DNA of 64,000 bases, taken from Rhizobium sp. CG5 (GTDB lineage: Bacteria; Pseudomonadota; Alphaproteobacteria; Rhizobiales; Rhizobiaceae). Every line of letters begins with the position of its first letter. The first letter of the stretch is position 1. A program made the position numbers and the translations under genes. The stretch lies in assembly GCF_023701945.1 (NCBI RefSeq), contig NZ_JABAEF010000005.1, forward strand, positions 124,001 through 188,000, read 5' to 3'. Shown here one piece after another: positions 27,244 to 37,654 of the stretch. A model generated the notes under the pieces. The model did no database searches and was not told the DNA's origin. It worked only from the letters and a program-made list of their open reading frames with translations.

Positions 27244-29520
27244 TCAGCCGGAGAACTTGCCGCTTCTGGGGAAGCCCTTGGGCACGGCGCGGCCGGCGGT
27301 GGCACGGTCTGCCTGCCATTCGACGAGTTCGGCCGCGGTCTTGGTGAAGGTACGGCCGGCGCTGTCGGCCCAAGTCAGGCCGTTGGCCATCACGAAGCAG
27401 CGGATATCGGAGACGCCGCCATCCTTGTAGCGCTGCAGGCGAACGCCCTTGCCGCGGGTCATTTCCGGGATCTGCGCCAGCGGGAAGACCAGCAGCTTGC
27501 GGTTCTCGCCGACGATCGCCACGTGGTCGCCGCTGACCGTGATGGCAAGCTTGGCCTCGTCCGGCATGGCGACATTCATGATCTGCTTGCCCTTGCGGGT
27601 ATTGGCGATCATCTCGTTTTCGGCGATCACGAAGCCGTTGCCGGCGGTGGAGGCCAAAAGCAGCTTGCGCTGCGGATCGTGCACGAAGGCGGTCAGGATG
27701 TCCTGATCGTTTTCCATGTCGACCATGATGCGGATCGGCTCGCCATGGCCGCGCCCGCCGGGCAGCTTGTCGGCACCCAGAGTATAGGCCTTGCCGCCGG
27801 TGGTCAGCAGCAGGATCTTGTCGGTGGTCTGGGCCGGGAAGGCCACGCGCAGGCCGTCGCCTTCCTTGAAGGTCAGGCTAGAGGTGTCGGAGATATGGCC
27901 CTTCAGCGCCCTGATCCAGCCCTTTTCCGAGACGACGACGGTGATCGGTTCCTTCTCGATCATGGCGTGCTGGATGGCTTCCAGATCGGCATCCGGCGCA
28001 TTGGCGAATTGCGAGCGGCGGCGGCCGAGTTCGGTCGCCTTGGCATATTTCTTCTTCACCTCGCCGATTTCCCAGGCGATGGTCTGCCACTGCTTGTCGT
28101 CGGAGGCGAGCAGCGTCTCGATCTCGGCCTTCTCCGCCGAGAGTTCGTCGAATTCCTTGCGGATCTCGAACTCTTCCAGCTTGCGCAAATTGCGCAGCCG
28201 CATGTTGAGGATCGATTCGGCCTGCAGATCGGTCAGGGTGAACCGCTCGATCAGGAACGGCTTGGGCTCGTCCTCCTCGCGGATGATGCGGATCACCTCG
28301 TCGAGGTTGAGATAGGCGATCAGCAGGCCGCCGAGGATCTCCAGTCGCTTGTCGATGGCCGCCAGCCGGAACTTCGAGCGGCGGATCAGCACGTCCTTGC
28401 GATGCGCCAGCCACTCGGTCAGCACCTCGTTCAGGGCCATGACGCGCGGCACGCGGCCCATGGAGAGCACGTTCATGTTGAGCGGGAAGCGGCTTTCGAG
28501 CTCGGTCAGCTTGAACAGCGATTCCATCAGGATGGTCGGATCGACCGTGCGGCTCTTGGGGATCAGCACGACGCGGACGTCTTCGGCCGATTCGTCGCGG
28601 ATGTCTTCCAAGAGCGGCAGGCGGCGGGCGATCAGCAGTTCGGCGATCTTTTCGATCAGCCGCGACTTCTGCACCTGGAAGGGGATCTGGGTGATGATGA
28701 TCTGATAACCACCCCGGCCCATGTCCTCGGTTTCCCACTTGGCCCGGACGCGGAACCCGCCGCGGCCGGTGCGGTAGGTTTCCAGCATGCTTTCGCGGCT
28801 TTCGACGATGACGCCGCCGGTCGGGAAGTCGGGGCCTTCGATGCCGCCCTTCTGCGGATGGGCCGGATCATACATCAGCTCCTCGACGCCGGCGCCGGGA
28901 TTCTTGATCAGATAGAGTGCGGCGTCGCAGAGTTCGTGGGCATTGTGCGGCGGAATGGAGGTCGCCATGCCGACCGCAATGCCCGACGAGCCGTTGGCGA
29001 GCAGGTTCGGGAAAGCGCCCGGCAGCACGACGGGTTCGTCGTCTTCCTCGTTATAGGTCGGGCGGAAGTCTACAGCGTCCTGTTCGATGCCTTCGAGCAG
29101 CAGCGCCGCCACATCGGTCATGCGCGCTTCGGTATAACGATAGGCCGCGGCGCTATCGCCGTCGATATTGCCGAAATTGCCCTGGCCGTCGACCACGGGG
29201 TAGCGCTGCGAGAAATCCTGGGCGAGGCGTACCAGCGCGTCATAGACCGACTGGTCGCCATGCGGGTGGAACTTACCGATCACGTCGCCGACGATACGGG
29301 CGCATTTCTTGAAGGCCGAATTGGGCCTGATGCCCATTTCGCTCATCGCGTGGATGATGCGGCGATGCACCGGCTTCAGTCCGTCACGGACATCGGGAAG
29401 CGCGCGGTGCATGATGGTCGACAAGGCATAGGCCAGATAACGCTCTTCGAGCGCAGCCTTCAAATCGACCGGCGTAACGTTATCCCCACCATCCGGCGGG
29501 GGCACAAGATCTTTTCCCAT
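27244..29520 (-). CDS. parC: DNA topoisomerase IV subunit A
   Basis: Decatenates replicated chromosomes with ParE (758 aa). The catalytic tyrosine is Tyr129 in AAYRYTE. The quinolone region reads [13 protein letters not shown], with Gln90 and Asp94 at the positions of Ser80 and Glu84 of E. coli ParC, a normal alphaproteobacterial state. The C-terminal beta-pinwheel repeats contain [17 protein letters not shown] and [14 protein letters not shown]. The start is at the expected [12 protein letters not shown]. It stands alone with intergenic DNA on both sides. Confidence 0.96.
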   Translation of the reverse strand: MGKDLVPPPDGGDNVTPVDLKAALEERYLAYALSTIMHRALPDVRDGLKPVHRRIIHAMSEMGIRPNSAFKKCARIVGDVIGKFHPHGDQSVYDALVRLAQDFSQRYPVVDGQGNFGNIDGDSAAAYRYTEARMTDVAALLLEGIEQDAVDFRPTYNEEDDEPVVLPGAFPNLLANGSSGIAVGMATSIPPHNAHELCDAALYLIKNPGAGVEELMYDPAHPQKGGIEGPDFPTGGVIVESRESMLETYRTGRGGFRVRAKWETEDMGRGGYQIIITQIPFQVQKSRLIEKIAELLIARRLPLLEDIRDESAEDVRVVLIPKSRTVDPTILMESLFKLTELESRFPLNMNVLSMGRVPRVMALNEVLTEWLAHRKDVLIRRSKFRLAAIDKRLEILGGLLIAYLNLDEVIRIIREEDEPKPFLIERFTLTDLQAESILNMRLRNLRKLEEFEIRKEFDELSAEKAEIETLLASDDKQWQTIAWEIGEVKKKYAKATELGRRRSQFANAPDADLEAIQHAMIEKEPITVVVSEKGWIRALKGHISDTSSLTFKEGDGLRVAFPAQTTDKILLLTTGGKAYTLGADKLPGGRGHGEPIRIMVDMENDQDILTAFVHDPQRKLLLASTAGNGFVIAENEMIANTRKGKQIMNVAMPDEAKLAITVSGDHVAIVGENRKLLVFPLAQIPEMTRGKGVRLQRYKDGGVSDIRCFVMANGLTWADSAGRTFTKTAAELVEWQADRATAGRAVPKGFPRSGKFSG

Positions 29521-29734
29521 GGTTTCTGACTAGCCGAGAAGCCCTGCCCCGGCAAGGCAAGCAAGGGTCTTGACTGTGGATTACGGGGGCTTGTGATCCA
29601 CAGTCACAGCAAGTTCTGGCAAATTTTCAGGCAAGTGCAAAAGCGGTGGAACTTTTGAATGCCGATCCTATAAAAGACACTCTCTTCATGCCGATAGCAG
29701 TTTTTCGGACATTCACGATCCAGGAGGACCCCCG

Positions 29735-30931
29735 ATGACCCATTTCAGCACCACCAGACTTCTCCTCGCGGGCGCAGCTCTCGTCATGCTTCCCGGCCCG
29801 GTCTGGGCGCTGGACGGGCAGGATCTGCTCGCCAAGATCAACGCCGCCTATGCGGCCGGCAGCGGCAAGATCACCGCCAATGCCGTGGAGGTCGATGGCG
29901 ACGACGTGTTGCTCAAGGGGGTCATGCTGACGGTCAACACGCCGGACGCCAAGCCGCTGCCGGTCGGCGACCTCACCCTCAAGGGGGTCAGCGAAGAGGA
30001 TGGCGGCGCCTATTACATCGAGCGTCTGGATTTTCCGGCCGTCAACTTCAGCCAGGACAAGGCCAACTTCTCGGTGGCCGATCTCTACCTTGCCGGCATT
30101 CACGTGCCGGGCAACACCACGACCGGCGACATCGATTCGCTGATGCTCTACGAGGAAGCCCATAGCGGCCCGGTCTCCGTCACCGTCGATGGCAAGCCGG
30201 TGTTCTCGATTGCCGAATCCAGCGCCGAAATGGGCGTCGATGACGAAGGCACGACGCTGAGCTTCGAAGGCTCCGTCACCGGCATCAAGGGCGACCTCAG
30301 CATGGTCGAGGATGCGAAGTCCAAGGATGCGATCGAAAAGCTCGGTCTGAAGTCCCTCGACGGCAAGGTGACGATGAAGGGCAGCTGGGAACTGCCGAGC
30401 GGCACGATCGATGTCGAGGAATATGCCTTCGATTTCGCCAGCATCGGCCGGCTGAACCTCGCCTTCACCCTGTCCGGCTACACGATGGAGCTGGTCAAGC
30501 AGCTGCAGGAAACCAGCCGCACCATGCAGACCGATCCGAACAACCAGCAGGCCCAGCAGGCGGCCGGGCTTGCCATGCTCGGCATTGCCCAGCAGATGAA
30601 CTTCGTCGGCGCCGAAATCCGCTTCGAGGACGACGGCATCACCAAGCGCGGCCTCGACTATGCCGGCGCCCAGCAGGGCGGCATGTCGGGCGAGGATATC
30701 GGCCAGATGGTCAAGGCAATGGTGCCCTTGTTCCTGGCCCAGGCCAAGCTCGGCGAGATCCAGAACACGGTTTCGGCCGCCGTCAACACCTATATCGACA
30801 AGCCGGAAAGTTTCACCGTGACCGCCACGCCGGAAAACCCGGTGCCGTTCCCGATGCTCCTGGGTGCCTATATGGGCGCACCGGAAACCCTGCCGAAGGT
30901 GCTCGGCATCGACGTAACCGCCAACGACTGA
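29735..30931 (+). CDS. Exported protein of unknown function (398 aa)
   Basis: Has a clear signal peptide (RLLLAGAALVMLPGPVWALD, cleavage near residue 26) and no membrane anchor. The mature protein is acidic and rich in beta-strand-type repeats: GKITANAVEVDGDDVLLKGV, IDSLMLYEEAHSGPVSVTVDG, EKLGLKSLDGKVTMKGSWEL. The pattern of amphipathic strands suggests a lipid-binding or translocation fold of the AsmA/DUF type, but I do not recognise a named family. An AGGAGG site precedes the ATG. A perfect hairpin terminator follows. It is not obviously co-transcribed with P450. Confidence 0.8.
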   Translation: MTHFSTTRLLLAGAALVMLPGPVWALDGQDLLAKINAAYAAGSGKITANAVEVDGDDVLLKGVMLTVNTPDAKPLPVGDLTLKGVSEEDGGAYYIERLDFPAVNFSQDKANFSVADLYLAGIHVPGNTTTGDIDSLMLYEEAHSGPVSVTVDGKPVFSIAESSAEMGVDDEGTTLSFEGSVTGIKGDLSMVEDAKSKDAIEKLGLKSLDGKVTMKGSWELPSGTIDVEEYAFDFASIGRLNLAFTLSGYTMELVKQLQETSRTMQTDPNNQQAQQAAGLAMLGIAQQMNFVGAEIRFEDDGITKRGLDYAGAQQGGMSGEDIGQMVKAMVPLFLAQAKLGEIQNTVSAAVNTYIDKPESFTVTATPENPVPFPMLLGAYMGAPETLPKVLGIDVTAND

Positions 30932-30957
30932 TGACGTTGGCATCCCTTTGAAATCAC

Positions 30958-30985
30958 CGCTGCCGGTTCGCCGGCAGCGCGTTTT
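30958..30985 (+). terminator. Rho-independent terminator
   Basis: Stem CGCTGCCGG (30958-30966) with CCGGCAGCG (30971-30979), UUCG-like TTCG tetraloop, then CGTTTT. It ends the gene for the unknown exported protein. Confidence 0.85.
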
Positions 30986-31102
30986 CGCCACAGGTGAAAC
31001 GCCCGTGGCGATCTTCTGCCGGCATCAAATCCGGCGTAATCTGCCGCTCAATGGCTTGACGCCTCGCCACGGGTCGCTAAACCCGAACGGCACCTGCAGG
31101 CA

Positions 31103-32542
31103 ATGATCGGATCCTTCATGCTCTCCTGGCTACAGCGCCCTGTCGAATTCAAGGAACAGCTTTCCGGCGAGGTCTTCGAGCCGGCCCATGCCAAGTACTA
31201 TTCCGGCGCGCCGGGCAAGCCGCTGCAACTCCTGCTGCAGGCCCGCGCCGATTTCCTGTCGATCTGGCGAGCCAGCGACTACATCGAGAAGGTGTCGCAG
31301 ATCAAGCTGCTCGGGCGGCAGATCGTCGTGGTCAATTCGCCCGAGATGATCCGCCAGGTCGTGGTCAAGCGGCACGAGAATTTCGAGCGCAAGAGCCCGC
31401 AGATGCGCCGGGCGCTGGAATATCTGCTGGGCGACGGCCTGTTCATCTCCGATGGCGAGACCTGGAAGCAGCGCCGCTCGCTGGTCTCCGACATCGTCCA
31501 CATGAACCGCGTGCCGACTTTCGGCCCGGTGATGGAGAAGACGGCGACCGAACTGGTGCATCGCTGGGACGGCATGCCGGAAGGCGCGACCGTCAACGCC
31601 CTGCACGAGATGGCGGGCCTGACCGCCGAGATCATTTCGAGAAGCGTGTTCGGCAACCAGCTCGGCAAGGACAGCGCCGACGCGGTGACCGACAGCTTCA
31701 CCAGCTACCAGTCGCTGATCGACAGTATCAATATCGGCTATTTCCTCGGTTTCGACGAGGGCCTTCCCGTCTTGCGCACGCCGTCGCTGCGCCGCTCGGT
31801 GAAGCGCATCCATGGCATTATCGACAAGGTGGTGGAAGATCACCTGGCCGGGCGCGGCGACCATGATTCCATGGTCGAACTGCTGATCCGCCGGCAGCAG
31901 CGCAATCCGGAGCTGAAACTCGACCAGGTGGCGCTGCGCAACGAGGCGGCGACCATCTTCATGGCCGGCCACGAGACCACGGCGGCAACGCTCACTTGGT
32001 CATGGTATCTGCTGTCGCGCGCCGAATGGGTCGAGAAGGCCCTGCATGCGGAAATCGCAAACGTCTGCGGCGACCGCACGCCGACCATCGACGACGTGCC
32101 GAAGCTCGAACTGTGCAAGGCGATCATCGAGGAGACCCTGCGGCTCTATCCGCCGGTGCCGATCCTCGCCCGCCAGGCCAAGCAGGCCGACAGGATCGGC
32201 GATATCGACGTGGCGCCGGGCGCCCTGGTGCTGATCGTGCCGTGGATCCTGCACCGCACCGCCGGCCTGTTCGACGATCCGCATCTGTTCAAGCCGGAGC
32301 GCTTCCTGGATGGCAAGCGTCCGACGCCCTACAGCTACATTCCCTTTGCCAGCGGACCGCGCGTCTGCCCGGGCCTGCATTTCGGCCTGACGGAATCGAT
32401 CCTGTGCCTGGCGATCATTGCCCAGAAATACAAGGTTCGCGTCGCCTCCGACCACAAGGTCGAGCCGATCTGCCGTCTGACCCTGCGGCCGAAGGGCGGA
32501 TTGCCGGTGACCCTGCATCGGCGCCCGGAGCACGCGGCATGA
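31103..32542 (+). CDS. Cytochrome P450
   Basis: Soluble-type bacterial P450 (479 aa). The I-helix oxygen-binding motif AGHETT is at residues 288-293, the ExxR pair is Glu344/Arg347 in EETLRLYP, and the heme ligand is Cys422 in FASGPRVCPG. The sequence style (PEMIRQVVVKRHENFERKSP, GDGLFISDGETWKQRRSL) resembles fatty-acid-hydroxylating CYP102/CYP4-like enzymes, but no reductase domain is fused and no ferredoxin gene is near, so partner proteins act in trans. The stop overlaps the next ATG (ATGA), coupling it to an acyltransferase gene. Substrate likely an acyl chain, by association only. Confidence 0.93.
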   Translation: MIGSFMLSWLQRPVEFKEQLSGEVFEPAHAKYYSGAPGKPLQLLLQARADFLSIWRASDYIEKVSQIKLLGRQIVVVNSPEMIRQVVVKRHENFERKSPQMRRALEYLLGDGLFISDGETWKQRRSLVSDIVHMNRVPTFGPVMEKTATELVHRWDGMPEGATVNALHEMAGLTAEIISRSVFGNQLGKDSADAVTDSFTSYQSLIDSINIGYFLGFDEGLPVLRTPSLRRSVKRIHGIIDKVVEDHLAGRGDHDSMVELLIRRQQRNPELKLDQVALRNEAATIFMAGHETTAATLTWSWYLLSRAEWVEKALHAEIANVCGDRTPTIDDVPKLELCKAIIEETLRLYPPVPILARQAKQADRIGDIDVAPGALVLIVPWILHRTAGLFDDPHLFKPERFLDGKRPTPYSYIPFASGPRVCPGLHFGLTESILCLAIIAQKYKVRVASDHKVEPICRLTLRPKGGLPVTLHRRPEHAA

Positions 32543-33546
32543 GCGCGCCAAAGGATCCGGCCAAGGACGGCATCGCCAAGCGCAAGGCCTGGATCTTTCA
32601 CCGGGCGGAACGACCCGGCCTTGCCGACCTGCTGGCCGGCGGCGAGCGGCGGGCAGCGTTCACGCGCTACTGGATCAGCGACAATATCTGGAACGGCCTG
32701 CATCTTCTCGGCCATTTCGGCCTGAAGCTTTTGCCGATGGACGCCTGTTCGAATTTCGGAGCGCGTCTCGGCGTCTTTGCCATTCCGCGCTTTCACAAGG
32801 CGGCCGAAAAGCGCGCCCGCGCCACCATCGCAAAATTGTGCCCGCATCTGAGCGCGGCCGAGCAGGAGGCGCTGTTTCTCGAGAACTGCCGCACCCAGGG
32901 GCGGCTGATGACCGAGTTTTCGGTGATCAACCGGCTGGCAAACCACCCCGAGCGCATCGAGGTGCACAATATCGAATGGGTGGCTGAGGCCGCCAAGCGC
33001 GGGCCGGTGATCTTCGTCGGCATGCATCTCGGCAATTGGGAGATCGGCCCGATCGTCCTGAAGCGCGCCGGTCTGGTGCCTTATGTCAATTACACGCCAC
33101 CGCCGGGCCGCGCCAAGGCGTGGATTTCGGAGCGGGTGCGCCGCAAGAACGGCCTCAACTTCCTGCCGCCGGGCCTTGAGGGCATTCGCCCGGCCGTCCG
33201 GGTGCTGAAAAGCGGCGGCATCGTCTCGGCCTTCTGCGACGAGGGCGTCGGCGGCAAGATCCGCGGGCCCCTGTTCGGCCGCAAGCCGCATCTGGAAGGC
33301 AATCTGGCGATGACCATCCGGCTGGCCCGCATGACAGGCGCGACGATCTGCCCGTGGTACAATCTGCGCAAGAACGGCTTCACCTTCGTCTGCCAAGCCC
33401 TGCCGCCGATCACCCTGCCGCCGGAGACCAAGAATGGCGAACGGATCATCGAGGATATCGCTCTACTCAATGCGGTGATCGAACCGATGATCCGGGCCCA
33501 TCTCGAGCAATGGTTCTTCCTCGACAATGCGATTGTCGCGGACTGA
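32539..33546 (+). CDS. LpxL/HtrB-like lysophospholipid acyltransferase
   Basis: Transfers an acyl chain to a lipid acceptor at the inner membrane (335 aa). The family HX4(D/E) catalytic motif is seen as HLGNWE (residues about 161-166), with the second block SGGIVSAFCDEG and a third GPLFGRKPHLEGN. The first 70 residues contain a membrane-associated segment (NIWNGLHLLGHFGLKLLP). The ATG at 32539 overlaps the P450 stop. Coupling suggests that the P450 acts on the same lipid product or its precursor, for example hydroxylated lipid A or ornithine lipid chains; this is inference. Confidence 0.87.
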   Translation: MSAPKDPAKDGIAKRKAWIFHRAERPGLADLLAGGERRAAFTRYWISDNIWNGLHLLGHFGLKLLPMDACSNFGARLGVFAIPRFHKAAEKRARATIAKLCPHLSAAEQEALFLENCRTQGRLMTEFSVINRLANHPERIEVHNIEWVAEAAKRGPVIFVGMHLGNWEIGPIVLKRAGLVPYVNYTPPPGRAKAWISERVRRKNGLNFLPPGLEGIRPAVRVLKSGGIVSAFCDEGVGGKIRGPLFGRKPHLEGNLAMTIRLARMTGATICPWYNLRKNGFTFVCQALPPITLPPETKNGERIIEDIALLNAVIEPMIRAHLEQWFFLDNAIVAD

Positions 33547-33570
33547 ACACGGGTTTGGACGTTTCGAGCG

Positions 33571-34053
33571 TTACGCCTTGTCGTCCGGGCGGCGCCTGAA
33601 GAAAGCGAGCGCAAAGGCGGCGCCGATCGAGACGCCGACGATCACATCCAGAAACCTGACGATGCCGCCCGTGGTCGGCCCCATCACCATGACCAGAAGA
33701 GCCGAGGCTCCGGCCTGAATCGACACCACCGGCGCCAGCCCCGGCATGGCGGCCACCAGCATGGCTGCGAAGATGGCAAGGGCGATCCGGAATTCACCGA
33801 AATCGAAGGGGATCATGAAGATCAGTTCCCCGACCAGAATGCCGATCGTCACACCAATCAGCAGGTTAAAACCCTGACGGAGATGGTTGGGAATGCCGGG
33901 AGCAAGGCAGATCACCGCCGTGATCGCCGCAAAGACCGGCTGCTGGTGACCATAAAGAAGGCGCGCGGCCCAAAAGGCCAGCGCGCCTGCAATCGATGCG
34001 GCAAGGGCATGGGTGAAGGCGGCACGAACGCGTTCGACGAGCCGCCCCCACAT
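33571..34053 (-). CDS. FUSC-like membrane protein (aromatic acid exporter type)
   Basis: A 160-residue protein with five or six hydrophobic segments: LAASIAGALAFWAARLL, PVFAAITAVICLAPG, LLIGVTIGILVGELIF, IALAIFAAMLVAAM and VSIGAAFALAFF. The arrangement equals the N-terminal membrane unit of FUSC/YccS-type proteins, which are usually 350-700 residues, so this is a half-size family member. The ATG at 34053 is five bases after the aspS stop on the same strand, and the previous TTG is unnecessary. It is probably co-transcribed with aspS. Confidence 0.72.
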   Translation of the reverse strand: MWGRLVERVRAAFTHALAASIAGALAFWAARLLYGHQQPVFAAITAVICLAPGIPNHLRQGFNLLIGVTIGILVGELIFMIPFDFGEFRIALAIFAAMLVAAMPGLAPVVSIQAGASALLVMVMGPTTGGIVRFLDVIVGVSIGAAFALAFFRRRPDDKA

Positions 34054-34058
34054 CAAGC

Positions 34059-35849
34059 TCAATCTTTCTTCGGCGTCGGCACGACCCGCAGCGCCAGTTC
34101 GCGCAGCTGGGTCGGCGTCGCCGGTGCCGGGGCGTTCATCAGCAAGTCCTGGGCCTGCTGGTTCATCGGGAACAGCGTGACTTCGCGCAGGTTCTTCGCA
34201 CCGACCAGCAGCATGACGACACGGTCGATGCCGAAGGCGGCACCGCCATGCGGAGGCGCGCCGTACTGGAAGGCACGATACATGCCGCCAAAACGCTCCT
34301 CGACATCGGTCTGGCTGAGGCCGACCTTCTCGAAGGCCTTGACCATCAGCTCCGGCGACTGGTTGCGGATCGAGCCGGAGGCGATTTCAAAGCCGTTGCA
34401 GACCGCGTCATACTGGTAGGCCTTGATCGTCAGAGGATCCTGACCTTCCAGCGCATCGATGCCGCCCTGCGGCATGGAGAACGGGTTGTGGGCGAAATCG
34501 ACCTTCTTTTCCTCTTCGTTCCATTCGTAGAACGGGAAATCGATGATCCAGCACAGTTCGAACCGGTCGCGGTCGACAAGGTTTAGTTCCTCGCCGGCGC
34601 GGGTGCGGGCTTCGCCGGCAAACTTGTAGAATTTTGCGGGATCGCCGGCCACGAAGAAGCAGGCATCGCCGGCCTCAAGGCCGAGCTGCGTGCGGATCGC
34701 GTCGGTGCGCTCCTCGCCGATATTCTTGGCGAGCGGACCGGAGCCGACAATCTTGCCGTCCTCTTCCTTCCAGAAGATATAGCCGAGACCCGGCTGGCCG
34801 GTGCCCTGCGCCCAGGCATTCATGCGGTCGCAGAAGGCTCTGGAGCCGCCGGTCTTGGCGGGAATGGCCCAGATCTCGACCTTCGGGTTGGCGGCAATCA
34901 TGCCGGCAAAGACCTTGAAGCCGGAGTCGCGGAAATGGTCGGTTACCCCTTCCATGACGATCGGGTTGCGCAGGTCCGGCTTGTCGGTGCCGTATTTGCG
35001 GATCGCCACATCGTAAGGAATGCGCGGCCAGTCCTTGGTGACCGGCTTGCCTTCGGCAAACTGCTCGAACACGCCGGTCATGACAGGACCCATGGTGTCC
35101 CAGACGTCTTCCTGGGTGACGAAGCTCATTTCCAGGTCGAGCTGGTAGAATTCGCCCGGCAGGCGGTCGGCGCGCGGGTCTTCATCGCGGAAGCACGGCG
35201 CGATCTGGAAATAACGGTCGAAACCGGCCACCATCAGCAGCTGCTTGTACTGCTGCGGCGCCTGCGGCAAAGCGAAGAATTTTCCTTCATGGATACGGGA
35301 CGGCACCAGGAAGTCGCGCGCCCCTTCCGGCGAGGAGGCGGTCAGGATCGGCGTCGAATATTCGGCAAAGCCGATCTCGCCCATGCGGCGGCGCATGTCG
35401 GAGATGATCTGGGTGCGCTTGACGATGTTCTTGTGCAGCGTGTCGCGGCGCAGGTCGAGGAAGCGGTACTTCAGGCGCACGTCTTCGGGATAGTCCGGCT
35501 CGCCGAACACCGGCAACGGCAATTCCTTGGCAGCCGCCAGGATTTCGATCTCCTGGGCATAGAGCTCGACCTCGCCGGTCGCCATGGTCTTGTTGATGGT
35601 CTCGTCCGAGCGGGCCTTGACCAGGCCGTCGATGCGGATCACCCATTCGCCGCGCACGGTTTCGGCCAGCTTGAAGGCCGGGCTGTCGGGATCGGCGACC
35701 ACCTGGGTGATGCCGTAGTGGTCGCGCAGATCGATGAACAGCAGGCCGCCATGGTCGCGGACGCGGTGGACCCAGCCGGAAAGACGGACGGTCTGCCCGA
35801 CATCGGACTTGCGGAGAGCGGCACAGGTGTGGCTGCGGTAACGGTGCAT
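34059..35849 (-). CDS. aspS: Aspartyl-tRNA synthetase
   Basis: Class II synthetase charging tRNA-Asp (596 aa). The anticodon-binding OB domain is near residues 15-110 ([20 protein letters not shown]). Motif 2 is [11 protein letters not shown] and motif 3 is [14 protein letters not shown]. The bacterial insertion domain lies between residues about 290 and 420. Many alphaproteobacteria have a non-discriminating enzyme that also charges tRNA-Asn; I cannot tell from this alone. The FUSC-like gene follows after five bases. The 240 bases upstream hold no gene. Confidence 0.97.
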   Translation of the reverse strand: MHRYRSHTCAALRKSDVGQTVRLSGWVHRVRDHGGLLFIDLRDHYGITQVVADPDSPAFKLAETVRGEWVIRIDGLVKARSDETINKTMATGEVELYAQEIEILAAAKELPLPVFGEPDYPEDVRLKYRFLDLRRDTLHKNIVKRTQIISDMRRRMGEIGFAEYSTPILTASSPEGARDFLVPSRIHEGKFFALPQAPQQYKQLLMVAGFDRYFQIAPCFRDEDPRADRLPGEFYQLDLEMSFVTQEDVWDTMGPVMTGVFEQFAEGKPVTKDWPRIPYDVAIRKYGTDKPDLRNPIVMEGVTDHFRDSGFKVFAGMIAANPKVEIWAIPAKTGGSRAFCDRMNAWAQGTGQPGLGYIFWKEEDGKIVGSGPLAKNIGEERTDAIRTQLGLEAGDACFFVAGDPAKFYKFAGEARTRAGEELNLVDRDRFELCWIIDFPFYEWNEEEKKVDFAHNPFSMPQGGIDALEGQDPLTIKAYQYDAVCNGFEIASGSIRNQSPELMVKAFEKVGLSQTDVEERFGGMYRAFQYGAPPHGGAAFGIDRVVMLLVGAKNLREVTLFPMNQQAQDLLMNAPAPATPTQLRELALRVVPTPKKD

Positions 35850-36088
35850 TTCAAAGGTTCCTGGACATTTTTGGCGTCAGCACAGGCGCGACAGGCACAG
35901 CCCGGCTGGCATAGGGAAATCGGGCGGAAAAGCGCATGAGTGGGGTGATTTGTCAAGGCTTGCCGGGGTCGCGCGTGCCCTCGATCGCATTTGGCGCGAG
36001 GCGGAAGAGTTCGTCTGGCGGCTGTTGGCCCATTGCAGTCATCCGACAGTCAACTAGAATGTGCCATCCAGTTCCCGGGGTGTGTATC

Positions 36089-36448
36089 ATGCGTCTTCTC
36101 GTTGCCTTAATTGCCATCGGCACCCTCGCAACGCCAAGCTACGGGCAGGATTCCACCAAGCTTGGTCCGAACAGCAGCGAGGACCTATTCCAATGCGGCG
36201 CTGCCTTCGCAATCATGGCGAAGGTCTATCAGGAAGCTGGGCAGATGGATCGCTCTACCAAATATCAGGCAAAGTTCGAGAAGCTTGCAGCACAGGCTGA
36301 GGATGTGTTCGCGCAGTCAAACCGTTCCGAGAGCGATGCGAAAGCTTACATGCAGAAACACGTCGATGATCTGATTGCCGTTTCGGCTAAAGACACCAAG
36401 CTTGTCATCAACTTCTCTCGGGTCTGCGACCAACGCTTCCCCATCTAA
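36089..36448 (+). CDS. Small exported protein of unknown function (119 aa)
   Basis: Starts with a signal peptide (RLLVALIAIGTLATPSYG, cleavage near residue 21). The mature part is helical and has two cysteines (FQCGAAFAIMAKVY near residue 36, and RVCDQRFPI near the end) likely forming a disulfide. The central helix DRSTKYQAKFEKLAAQAEDV is charged. I recognise no family. Composition is slightly more AT-rich than aspS. It is the first gene of the accessory stretch that follows aspS. Confidence 0.65.
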   Translation: MRLLVALIAIGTLATPSYGQDSTKLGPNSSEDLFQCGAAFAIMAKVYQEAGQMDRSTKYQAKFEKLAAQAEDVFAQSNRSESDAKAYMQKHVDDLIAVSAKDTKLVINFSRVCDQRFPI

Positions 36449-36602
36449 CGGCCGCTTGTGGCGCTTAGCGGCGGACGCCTCTCGGCTCTAAACGGCCCAA
36501 TCCGGTCATCCGCCCTCCGCGAAATGGTCGCGACAAAATCAACGACGGCGAATTCTACGGGAAAAACTCGTGGCAAAAGTCGCTAGGGCTTACGCTTCTA
36601 TC

Positions 36603-36818
36603 CTATAGAAGTTCGCCCGCATGGACGAAACATAGCTTATTGCCCTCGGGATCGCGGCAATACGCAGCATAGAAATCATCGTTGTATTGTGACCGGAGTC
36701 CTGGCTTTCCTTCATCCGAGCCGCCGTATTGAAGCGGGCGCTCCCACGCTATACGGACAAGCTCCTGCGACGACGCTGCGAAGCTGATTTGGACACCATT
36801 TCCGCAAGTATCGTTCCG
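36603..36818 (-). pseudogene. Remnant of a VOC-superfamily protein (5' part missing)
   Basis: The minus-strand frame from CGG (36818) to TAG (36603-36605) gives 71 residues without a start codon. It reads NGVQISFAASSQELVRIAWE, then PLQYGGSDEGKPGLRSQYND, then FYAAYCRDPEGNKLCFVH, which is the C-terminal beta-alpha half of glyoxalase/bleomycin-resistance (VOC) proteins. The frame continues upstream only to a TAG coinciding with the LysE stop. The N-terminal half is absent, so this is a truncated gene displaced by the LysE gene. Confidence 0.6.
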
Positions 36819-36860
36819 CCTTTGGGCGGAGTTCGACCCGCATCGAACTGGCCGAGCCGT

Positions 36861-37487
36861 CTAAGCCCGGCGAGTGAAGGCCAGCACCCCCGCAGCGCCA
36901 AGCATCAGTGCGCCTGTGATCCGGTTCAGAAGCAGCATCCGCTTGGCGGATGGCTGCAAGGATCGAATAATGCTGCCAGCCAACGCCCATCCCATCGCGG
37001 CGACGAACTCCACGGCAATGTAGATCGCGCCTAGCACGACAAGCTGCACGGTGAAGGAATCTTCACCGCCTCTTGTGATGAACTGAGGCACGAACGCTGT
37101 GAACAGCAGGACAGCTTTGGGATTGGTCATAGCAACCAGGAACTCGCGCCGCGCCAAAGCATAGGGTCCCTGCGCAGCGCGAGTGCCGCCTGCGGTCCCG
37201 TGGTCGCGGGCGACGATCATCGTAGCGCCGAGATAGAAGAGGTAAACGACGCCCGCCCATTTGACGATCTGAAACGCAAGTTCTGATGCTTCCAACAGCG
37301 CGCCGAGGCCCACAATGACCATTGCAATCATGATAACGAAGGCGATGCATCGCCCAAAGAGAGCGATAACCGATGGCAGGAAACCCTGCCGGCTGCCGTT
37401 CGCAAAGGCGAGAAGGTTGTTCGCACCTGGCGAGGCCGCTACGACCGCAGCAGCAGGCAGAAAAATGAGAATTTGAGCTAGTGTCAT
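36861..37487 (-). CDS. LysE-family transporter
   Basis: A 208-residue exporter of amino acids or their derivatives with six predicted helices. The family start SPGANNLLAFANGSRQGF carries the PG-P/N conserved stretch near residues 19-36, followed by the helix YLFYLGATMIVARD and the FLVAMTNPKAVLLFTAFVPQFI segment near residues 118-138. The C-terminal helix is MLLLNRITGALMLGAAGVLAF. The ATG at 37487 is used because the longer frame upstream is unrelated. The substrate is unknown. A VOC remnant lies directly downstream. Confidence 0.87.
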   Translation of the reverse strand: MTLAQILIFLPAAAVVAASPGANNLLAFANGSRQGFLPSVIALFGRCIAFVIMIAMVIVGLGALLEASELAFQIVKWAGVVYLFYLGATMIVARDHGTAGGTRAAQGPYALARREFLVAMTNPKAVLLFTAFVPQFITRGGEDSFTVQLVVLGAIYIAVEFVAAMGWALAGSIIRSLQPSAKRMLLLNRITGALMLGAAGVLAFTRRA

Positions 37488-37654
37488 TGTGAAATCTACC
37501 TTGGAATGTAGGTGTCTGCGGAAAGCACCTTCAGTCCCAAATGTTCCAATGAAAGCGACAATTGCTGTCCTGATTGTTGCGACGTCACAGAACAAGAAAT
37601 TCTTCAGCGACTGCGACGTCCGGTGTTGGCGCAAAACGAACCGCCGCGCACGCC

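Noticed and set aside
27244..29520. Quinolone-resistance mutation in ParC
   Set aside because: Gln90/Asp94 are, from memory, the normal alphaproteobacterial residues, not a mutation.
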